Positions 1 through 7,600 of a stretch of 40,410 bases of DNA are shown in pieces (positions within the stretch are counted from its first letter, which is position 1; each line of letters opens with the position of its first letter). Both the position numbers and the translations under genes were made by a program. Below the pieces are notes generated by a model. The model saw only the letters and a program-made list of their open reading frames with translations. It was not told where the DNA came from and did not search any database. The DNA comes from a virus: positions 1-40,410 of the IMG/VR virus record IMGVR_UViG_3300042861_001312, one strand, 5' to 3'.

Positions 1-1191
1 AACAGAAAAACTAACCATCAGAACATTGGGGTGATTAAACAATCTAACTTATGTAATGAGATTTACCAATATACTGATGAGAACACCACTGCTATCTGTA
101 CGTTATCTTCTATGGTATTGAAAAACTTTATTATTAAAGGTGAGTTTGATTTTAAATTACTTTATAATGAAGTTAGAAAGGTTGTTAGAGCACTTAACAA
201 AGTTGTTGATATCAATAGTTATTCAACCGAACAAGGTAGAAAAGGTGGTTTGGAACAAAGAGCGATTGCGATTGGAACACAAGGTCTTGCTGACGTATTT
301 TACTTAATGGATTATATCTTCACATCTGAAGAGGCAAGAAAGTTAAACAAAGAAATATTTGAAACTATCTACTTCGCAGCAATTACTGAAAGTATGGAAT
401 TATGTAAATCAGGTGAATATAAACCATATGAATTCTTCAAAGGTTCACCAATGTCAAAAGGTATATTCCAATTTGATATGTGGGGATTAGATTACGAAGG
501 ATTAGGTAGAATGTGGGATTGGGACTCACTTAAATTAGAAGTGTCTAACCACGGGGTTTGTAACTCGTTATTCACGGCTCAGATGCCGGTAGCGTCTTCA
601 GCTAAAATCACAGGTTCATTTGAAATGACAGAACCGGCTCACTCGGCATTATTTAACAGAAGAGTTGTTGGGGGTGAGATTTTAATTGTTAACAAATATT
701 TAATCAATGATTTTGAAAAGATAGGTATTTGGTCTGAAGATTTGAAAAATGAAATTATTATGAATGAAGGTTCTATTCAAAATATTAACTTTAACCATTA
801 CCTTGATGTTGAGGATAAAAATTACAACAAGAAAGTTAAAAGAATTGAACATTTAATTCCAAAGTACAAAACAATTTGGGAGATATCTCAAAGAGAACTT
901 ATTGATATGGCGGCTGACAGAGCTCCGTTCATTGACCAATCACAATCGATGAATATCTATATGTCTAATCCGACATTATCAAAGATTTCGTCATCACACT
1001 TCCATTCTTGGGGTAAAGGATTAAAAACTCTTTGTTATTATGTTAGAACAAAAGCGATATCAACCGGAGCAAAACACTTGGCGGTCGATATCTCAAAAGT
1101 GGGTCAACCAAAACCAATTGAGAAACCAACTGTTGATATAACACAAAAACCTTCAGATTCCGAGTTTGAGTGTTTCGGATGTGGTTCTTAA
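1..1191 (+). CDS. nrdA: Ribonucleoside-diphosphate reductase, large (alpha) subunit, class I; C-terminal half only
   Basis: This enzyme reduces ribonucleoside diphosphates to deoxynucleotides and would feed phage DNA synthesis in the host cytoplasm. The frame is open from base 1, and the residues before the first GTG (position 31) already match the family (NIGVIKQSNLCNEI), so the GTG is not the start and the gene begins outside the window. Visible: the active-site N-x-C-x-E motif (Asn 46-48, radical Cys 52-54, Glu 58-60), a second redox cysteine in AICTLSS (97-99), the PVASSAKITGSFE region, and a Tyr-Tyr pair in LCYYVRT that fits the radical-transfer tyrosines. The tail ends in ECFGCGS, a Cys pair fitting the C-terminal redox shuttle. 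About 396 residues are present, roughly half a normal NrdA. It lies directly before the baseplate genes but is separated by a terminator, so it is probably its own or the last unit of an upstream operon. Confidence 0.95.
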   Translation, partial: NRKTNHQNIGVIKQSNLCNEIYQYTDENTTAICTLSSMVLKNFIIKGEFDFKLLYNEVRKVVRALNKVVDINSYSTEQGRKGGLEQRAIAIGTQGLADVFYLMDYIFTSEEARKLNKEIFETIYFAAITESMELCKSGEYKPYEFFKGSPMSKGIFQFDMWGLDYEGLGRMWDWDSLKLEVSNHGVCNSLFTAQMPVASSAKITGSFEMTEPAHSALFNRRVVGGEILIVNKYLINDFEKIGIWSEDLKNEIIMNEGSIQNINFNHYLDVEDKNYNKKVKRIEHLIPKYKTIWEISQRELIDMAADRAPFIDQSQSMNIYMSNPTLSKISSSHFHSWGKGLKTLCYYVRTKAISTGAKHLAVDISKVGQPKPIEKPTVDITQKPSDSEFECFGCGS

Positions 1192-1200
1192 TAAGAATAT

Positions 1201-1230
1201 AAATCACGGCTTAGGACGTGATTTTTTATT
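1201..1230 (+). terminator. Intrinsic terminator after nrdA
   Basis: A perfect 8-bp stem (1201-1208 with 1217-1224, AAATCACG/CGTGATTT) with an 8-nt loop is followed by a T-rich run (1221-1235). It starts 9 nt after the nrdA stop codon and separates that gene from the baseplate operon. Confidence 0.85.
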
Positions 1231-1238
1231 TTGAGGGG

Positions 1239-1273
1239 TATTTATAAAAAATAATGACGACACTATATTTATA
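1239..1273 (+). promoter_or_regulatory. Two TATTTATA boxes before the baseplate operon (candidate late promoter)
   Basis: TATTTATA occurs at 1239-1246 and again at 1266-1273, in the short gap between the nrdA terminator and the first baseplate gene. The second copy ends 3 nt before the ATG at 1277, a spacing also found before genes at 29728 (+), 25364 (-) and 31534 (-). No convincing -35/-33 element is visible. If it is a promoter, transcription would begin close to the start codon, giving a leaderless or nearly leaderless mRNA. An AT-rich translation signal is the alternative. Confidence 0.5.
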
Positions 1274-1276
1274 GTT

Positions 1277-1735
1277 ATGGCAGATGGAATTACATATGGT
1301 TTAACTTTTCCTTTCAGAGATTCTTTTGATGGGAAATATTTAGATTTATCAGATTATAATGACCAAGAGATTAGGTCTAACTTAATACACCTTTTATTAT
1401 CAAAAAAAGGTAGTAGATATTATTTACCTGATTTTGGGACAAGGTTATACGAATTTATTTTTGAACCTTTAGATGGTCCTACTTTTTCTGAAATTGAAGC
1501 AGAAATTAGAGAGGCTGCCGGAGTGTATCTACCCGGAATAAGAATAACTAATATTAGTATTACCGCAGCTTCTGATGATGATGAAGATAAAGGTAGTTAC
1601 ATTAACGATAACGATGAAAGAATATTTCGTGTGTCAGACATCTCAAATAAAGAACATACCGCAAAAGTTAAGATTGATTATATCATCAATAATGATGTGT
1701 TTAATAGTAGCGACTTTGTAATTATTAATATATAA
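1277..1735 (+). CDS. Baseplate wedge protein, gp25-like
   Basis: 152 residues, close to T4 gp25 (132 aa). Proteins of this family carry a lysozyme-like fold and sit in the baseplate wedge, where they help start sheath assembly. The typical pattern is visible: an N-terminal region leading to a helix with LLSKKGSRYYLPDFGTRLY (about residues 40-58), then FEPLD (matching the conserved EPR-type segment) and a long helix with EIEAEIREA. It is the first gene of the structural operon, 5 nt upstream of the gp6-like gene, which is the same pairing as T4 25-6. The ATG is preceded by a TATTTATA box at fixed 3-nt spacing. There is a C-terminal acidic insertion (DDDEDKG, about residues 100-106) that I do not associate with the family core. 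Confidence 0.9.
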   Translation: MADGITYGLTFPFRDSFDGKYLDLSDYNDQEIRSNLIHLLLSKKGSRYYLPDFGTRLYEFIFEPLDGPTFSEIEAEIREAAGVYLPGIRITNISITAASDDDEDKGSYINDNDERIFRVSDISNKEHTAKVKIDYIINNDVFNSSDFVIINI

Positions 1736-1740
1736 AAATT

Positions 1741-3579
1741 ATGGCAAATAAAAAAATTTCCTACACTACAAGGGATTTCCAATCAATTAGAACGGAACTA
1801 ATTAACTTTACTAGAACGTATTATCCGGATACAATCCAAAACTTTAATGATGCGTCGGTTTTTTCGGTGTTATTAGATTTAAATGCTGCGGTAACAGATA
1901 ACTTACAATTCAATATAGATAGAAGTATTCAAGAGACGGTACTTCAATATGCGCAACAAAGGTCATCAGTTTTTAATATTGCAAAAACTTACGGGTTAAA
2001 AGTTCCGGGAATGAGACCATCTGTTGCGTTAGTTGATTTTTCAATTACGGTTCCGGCTTTTGGTGATAAAGAAGATTTAAGATATTGTGGTATATTAAGA
2101 CGAGGTTCTCAGGTTAATGGGGCTGGTCAAGTCTTTGAAACTGTTTATGATATTGATTTCTCATCACCAATTAATGGTGAAGGATTTCCAAATAGACTAA
2201 AAATACCTAATTTTGATTCAAATAATAAATTATTAAATTATACTATTACTAAACGAGAAACCGTAGTAAACGGAACAACAAAAGTATTCAAAAAAGTTAT
2301 AACACCAAATGACGTTAGACCTTTTTATGAACTATTTTTACCGGATAAAAATGTCTTAGGTGTGACTAGTGTATTATTAAAAGATAGCACACAATATACC
2401 AATATACCTTCAGTTCAAGAATTTTTAGGTTTAGATAATAGATGGTATGAAGTGGACGCGTTAGCTGAGGACAGAGTGTTTGTAGAAGACCCTACTAAAG
2501 TTTCGGATTCTCCGGGAATTAAAGTTGGAAAATATATTCAAACTAGTAACAAATTTATCACTGAGTTTACACCTGAAGGGTTTCTTAAAGTTACTTTTGG
2601 TGGAGGTTCCCAATCATCTGATGAACAATTAAGAGAATTTGCAAGAGACGGATATCAATTGAATTTATACAAATACTCGAATAATTTGGCTTTAGGTAGT
2701 ACGTTAAAACCTAACACTACAATATTCATTCAATATAGAGTGGGTGGTGGTGTAGGTAGTAATATTGGGGTTAACGCTATTACTCAAATTGGTACTGTTT
2801 CATTCTTTGTTAATGGACCGTCTGATAGTGTTAACACAACTGTAGTTAACTCATTAAGATGTACTAATGTTACTGCGGCTATTGGTGGGGCTAACTTTCC
2901 AACAACAGAAGAAATTAGAAATTTAGTATCATATAATTTTTCAGCTCAAAAAAGAGCTGTAACTGTAAATGATTATGAATCAATAATTAGAACAATGCCG
3001 TCTCAATTTGGTGCTCCGGCTAAAGTATCAATAACTGAAAATAATAACAAGATAATTGTTCAAATGTTATCTTATGATGAAACAGGTCGATTAACTGAAG
3101 TAATCTCAAACACTTTAAAAAATAATGTTGCAAATTACCTATCAAATTATCGTATGATAAATGATTATGTATCAATACAAAGTGCAAATGTTATTGATTT
3201 AAGTTTTAATATTGATGTGGTGTTAGATAACACTCAAAATCAAGGTACGGTAATTTCTCAAATAATAACTATTGTTTCTGATTATTTTGAACCAATTAAC
3301 AGACAATTAGGTGAGAATGTTAATATATCAGAATTGAGACGATTAATCCAAAGTGAAAACGGGGTAATCTCAGTATCAGATATTCAAGTATTTAATCAAG
3401 TTGGAGGTCAATACTCATCGTCACAAACATCTCAAAGATATATTGATAGTACGACTAAACAAATTGAATTAATTGATGAGACAATCTTTGCTCAACCAAA
3501 TCAAACATATCAAATTAAATATCCAAACAAAGATATTAATATTAGAGTTAAAAATTTAAAAACAGTTAACTTCTCTTGA
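1741..3579 (+). CDS. Baseplate wedge protein, gp6 / baseplate J-like
   Basis: 612 residues, similar in size to T4 gp6 (660 aa). The product would form the inner wedge ring of the baseplate with the gp25-like protein. The N-terminus (YTTRDFQSIRTELINFTRTY, then NDASVFSVLLDLNAAVTDNL) is characteristic of gp6/J-type wedge proteins. The C-terminal half has the expected segment RAVTVNDYESIIRTMPSQFG (about residues 401-420). It starts 5 nt after the preceding stop with an AT-rich leader and no Shine-Dalgarno sequence, so it is probably co-transcribed with the gp25-like gene. Identification by motif reading is strong; the exact subfamily is not determined. Confidence 0.9.
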   Translation: MANKKISYTTRDFQSIRTELINFTRTYYPDTIQNFNDASVFSVLLDLNAAVTDNLQFNIDRSIQETVLQYAQQRSSVFNIAKTYGLKVPGMRPSVALVDFSITVPAFGDKEDLRYCGILRRGSQVNGAGQVFETVYDIDFSSPINGEGFPNRLKIPNFDSNNKLLNYTITKRETVVNGTTKVFKKVITPNDVRPFYELFLPDKNVLGVTSVLLKDSTQYTNIPSVQEFLGLDNRWYEVDALAEDRVFVEDPTKVSDSPGIKVGKYIQTSNKFITEFTPEGFLKVTFGGGSQSSDEQLREFARDGYQLNLYKYSNNLALGSTLKPNTTIFIQYRVGGGVGSNIGVNAITQIGTVSFFVNGPSDSVNTTVVNSLRCTNVTAAIGGANFPTTEEIRNLVSYNFSAQKRAVTVNDYESIIRTMPSQFGAPAKVSITENNNKIIVQMLSYDETGRLTEVISNTLKNNVANYLSNYRMINDYVSIQSANVIDLSFNIDVVLDNTQNQGTVISQIITIVSDYFEPINRQLGENVNISELRRLIQSENGVISVSDIQVFNQVGGQYSSSQTSQRYIDSTTKQIELIDETIFAQPNQTYQIKYPNKDINIRVKNLKTVNFS

Positions 3580-3593
3580 TAATTTAATAATAA

Positions 3594-3614
3594 CCATCTA
3601 TTTTTTTTAGATGG
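3594..3614 (+). promoter_or_regulatory. Hairpin covering the start codon of the hydrolase gene
   Basis: CCATCTA (3594-3600), seven T residues (3601-3607) and TAGATGG (3608-3614) form a perfect 7-bp stem with a T-only loop. The 3' arm contains the ATG at 3611-3613. In mRNA this would hide the initiation codon, so it could lower translation of the hydrolase relative to the flanking baseplate genes. It could also act as a weak attenuator, but the T run is in the loop, not after the stem, so it does not look like a normal intrinsic terminator. Confidence 0.5.
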
Positions 3615-4537
3615 ATTATGTTACAGATATTTTAACTTTAATTAAAGGGTATAACGGAACTTGGGCTCAATGGTTTGTTGCGGGACTATACCTTAATTTT
3701 AGATTAATTTGTTCTTTTATTGTTTTTTTAATTTATTTTAATCAAATTAGACAAACTAAAAAAATAACAAAATTCCAATTTTTTTTATTATTAGTAATAT
3801 CTTCTTTTATTATGTCAGATTTTAATGATTTAAAACATAGAAGAATTTTAGAAAAAACTCAATATTCTCAAGATTATTTTAATAAAAATACTAAAAATTT
3901 AGTTATTGTTGCTGAAGGGGCGTTAAGCCCATTTAAAGACGTAACCGGGCCTAATGAAATTCAAATTGACATTACCCATTCAAGAGATTTAGATGGGTTG
4001 GGTTTATTAGAAAGTAAAATAGAAACTAATGAAACAAGTGTTATTACATATGTGGGAACCAATAATTATAATTTAACTTCCGAAGAAATATTTAAAACCG
4101 TCAAATATTTTAGGTTATTTAATCCAACCGGTAAAGTTGTTTTAGTTGGACATAGTATTGGTGGATATAATATTGCTCAGGTATTGGATAATCTAAATAA
4201 AGAAAATATTAAGGTAGATTTAACCATATTTTTAGATAGTGCAAACCAATTAGATAACAATTATGATTACCAAATTAAAGATAATGTTACTTACGCAATA
4301 AATTTTATGTCAGTTAAGTGGTCTGATAATATGTATTTCTTTACTAATTCAGGAGGTAATGTGTCATTATTTAAAAATAATTTAATAACTAAAGTAATTA
4401 ATATTGATATTCCTGACACTACTCATACATCCATAGATAATACAATTAACAAGTATGTTATTGAAATTGTTAATAATTTTTTAGAAATGAAGTCAAACCC
4501 TATTGATTTTGTGAAAAAATATAAATACGAGACATAA
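3611..4537 (+). CDS. Membrane-anchored alpha/beta hydrolase (lipase/esterase-like), unknown substrate
   Basis: 308 residues. Two hydrophobic segments lie at about residues 17-42 and 54-68, separated by a basic loop (RQTKKITK). By the positive-inside rule the loop is cytoplasmic and the catalytic domain would face the periplasm. The hydrolase domain (from about residue 95, NLVIVAEGAL) has the nucleophile elbow VLVGHSIGG (G-x-S-x-G), a later strand ending in FLDSAN (candidate acid Asp) and DTTHTSID (candidate catalytic His), so all three triad members can be placed in order. It sits between the gp6-like gene and a giant structural gene, where T4 has no such enzyme. Possible roles are attack on host lipids or envelope esters at lysis, or modification of the infected cell; the sequence does not decide. 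A hairpin overlaps its start codon. Codon use looks as AT-rich as the neighbours. Confidence 0.75.
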   Translation: MDYVTDILTLIKGYNGTWAQWFVAGLYLNFRLICSFIVFLIYFNQIRQTKKITKFQFFLLLVISSFIMSDFNDLKHRRILEKTQYSQDYFNKNTKNLVIVAEGALSPFKDVTGPNEIQIDITHSRDLDGLGLLESKIETNETSVITYVGTNNYNLTSEEIFKTVKYFRLFNPTGKVVLVGHSIGGYNIAQVLDNLNKENIKVDLTIFLDSANQLDNNYDYQIKDNVTYAINFMSVKWSDNMYFFTNSGGNVSLFKNNLITKVINIDIPDTTHTSIDNTINKYVIEIVNNFLEMKSNPIDFVKKYKYET

Positions 4538-4584
4538 TTTATTTTTAAAAATTATGAATTATCTTTTAAAAATAGTGTATAAAC

Positions 4585-4592
4585 TATTTATT
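4585..4592 (+). promoter_or_regulatory. TATTTATT box before the 1884-codon gene
   Basis: TATTTATT lies 14 nt before the ATG at 4607, in a 69-nt gap. It overlaps the 3' arm of a small AT-only-type hairpin (AAATAGT 4570-4576 with ACTATTT 4583-4589). It resembles the boxes at 1266 and 29717 but with a longer spacing, so this is a weaker candidate promoter that would let the large gene be transcribed apart from the hydrolase. Confidence 0.3.
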
Positions 4593-4606
4593 TAAAAAGA
4601 TAAAAA

Positions 4607-7600
4607 ATGTCAAAATCATATAGAATAAGAACGAAGGTCGGTGTTGATACTTCTTTGAAGGTATTAGTTGAACAAGAATTCGAATATTTAGAGATTCTAT
4701 CCTTAAAAATTTTACAAAGTGATATCTACACAAGACAATGCTCTGACTACGGTGTGATTGTTGGTCGTGTTAGTGTTAATAATGGTTTTGGTCTTCCAAA
4801 CGCTAAAGTTTCTATCTTTATTCCTATTGATAGTGTGGACCAAACAAACCCAATCATATCGGAGTTATACCCTTATAAAACATTATTGGATAATAATGAT
4901 GATGGTTATAGATATAATTTATTACCATATGTCCAATCATATAGTGCTCACGTGCCAACCGGAACATTTTTTACAAGAAAAGATGTTTTAACAAATCCAA
5001 CTTTAATTGATGTTTATGACAAATACTACAAATATAACGCGGTAACCAACGAAAGTGGGGATTATATGATATTTGGAGTTCCGGTAGGGTCTCATACTAT
5101 TGTAATGGATGTTGACTTATCTGATATCGGTGAATTTTCATTATCACCACAAGATTTGATTAGAATGGGATTAGCGACTGAGGCTCAAGTTTCAGGGACT
5201 AACTTTAAATCATCAAATAACTTACGTGAATTACCACAAATCATTAATCTTATTAAATCTATTGAGGTTGACCCATTATGGGGACAACCCGAAATTTGTA
5301 ATTTAGGTATTACAAGAACTGATTTTGATTTAAGTAGTGAATCAAAAATTGATATTAGACCAACGTCTGTTTTTATGGGGTCAATTATTTCTGATTCTAA
5401 TACAAATGCTGTAAAATCTAATTGTAAACCAACTAACAGGTCGGGTCATTTATGTAGTTTAGTTGCGGGACCGGGGGAAATATTGGCAATTAGACAAACA
5501 ATTCTACAAGATTCTAATGGTTTACCTATTCTTGAAAATTTCAGTTTAGAAGGTGGTGGTAAAGTTATTGATGAAAACGGGACTTGGTTAATTGATGTTC
5601 CGATGAATATGGATTACTACACCACAAATGAGTTTGGTGAACAGGTTATATCTAACGACCCTGAAGTTGGAATTCCAACTAAGGCGAAGTATCGTTTTAA
5701 AGTTAAATGGGCTCAATCACCATCATTATCTGATATAACAAAACGAGCTTATTATTTAGTGCCTAATATTAGAGAATATTCAACATTTCAGGTAGAATCG
5801 TACGCTTTTAGTGTAGATTGGGCGGATTATGGTGACCAACAAATGATTCAAGACGCAATAAATTGTGAAGATAAATTTTATATGATGCAGTATAATAAAG
5901 TTTATACTGTTTCTGAGTTTATTGATAATCATAAAAAAGGTAGTGGTACTGAAAGATATATTGGTATTAAAAATATTTTAGAAGAGTCGTGTGAAAGTGA
6001 AAACAATAAATTCCCAACAAATGATGGTAATTTTAGGTTTGATATAATCTACATAATTTTTATGTTTTTTAGTATCATATTAACACCTGTTTTTTTCGCG
6101 TTAATACTTCTATTACACATTTTATATTTTGTAATATGGTTGTTGAGAATTATTGTAATACCTGGGTTAATAGTTTGGTGTTTAGCGAGTATTGTTAATT
6201 ACGCTTTATTAATTATAGGGTGTGTACCATACGCGTTAGGTATGATTGCAGGTTACGCAGCAATGATAGTAATTTATTTAATTTTATCGATATTATTATA
6301 TTATATTCTACGAAAATTATGGGAAATTGATTTAAAAGGTATTAAAGTCCCAATTTTAACATATCCGGATTGTGATTTATGTTCTTGTAATCAAGGTCAA
6401 CCAATTAATGAAGAACCTGACCCTGATGGTGCACCTGCTGATGAGGAGGATAAATTACAACCTTGTCCAACAATATTCTCTGACCCAAGACCAATTTCTC
6501 CATTAAATAATGGTTTAATATTAGCCCCTGTATCGACTTTTTCGGGATTTAGATTACCGTCATATAATGCGGAGACAAATCCAACAGGTTTTAATGGTCA
6601 ATTAAAAACTATTTTAGCTAATGATTTTGCGGGGTATACCTATGATGGTCAATACGGTTCATCCACTATTGGGGCTCCTTATTTCCAATCAGAAATATTG
6701 ACTACAGGTTCGGGTGGAGATACTTTGGCGAACGAATGGGATTGGTTTACTAATGGTTTACCTCTTGCAGATAGAATTAATTTATTTAATGTTAAAGCAA
6801 AATATTTTGACCAAACGGCAAACAATCCTGGAGGTGGAGTTAATAGAATTTCTGTTAATTTTCAAACAGGTCAAACTAATGTGCATTATGATAATACTAT
6901 TGTAATATTATGTGATAAATCTACTGCTAAGAAATTTGCTACGGGTCAAATGATATCGTTCCAAAATCCATCTTATACTAAAGACCCAAATTTAACGGGA
7001 GGTATTAAAAATAAATTTAATAATAATGCTATTACAGGTACAACATATACCGGTAATACACAAATTAGAGTTAATTATGCAAACCCTAACGGTAATGGAA
7101 ATACCCAATCACCATTATATAACGTTACGATAACAGCAACATCGACCACAAATATTCATAAATTTCCAATTGATGTCGAATACTTCCAAGTTATTACGGG
7201 AATGACTTATAGTTCATTTAGTGGTATGTGCTTAACCCCTACATCACCAGATTTCTTACCTAATTCATTAAATCAAAAATATTTTGCAAACGACACCACT
7301 TTTTTTAAAATGTATAATAATACTAATAGCAATCAATATGGTGGTAGAGGGTATATTGATTTTGTTGGAGCGATTCCGGGACAATTATTACCTGGTGTTA
7401 AAGTATTAAAGTCAATAAATTATGTTAGATATGTTAACGATAATTACGTCGTAATATTAAATAGAGGTGTTGACCCTTATACCTCTAAAATACCGATTGA
7501 ATATGGTGTAGGTAAACTTTTTGGGTATAGTTCAGAAAGTGCGGTAAAAATAAAGGGGTTTTATAGGATGAATATACCTATTCAGGGTAGTTTTATAAAT

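Noticed and set aside
31-33. GTG at 31 as the start of the ribonucleotide reductase gene
   Set aside because: The frame is open from base 1 and the upstream residues match the family, so the gene is cut by the window edge.
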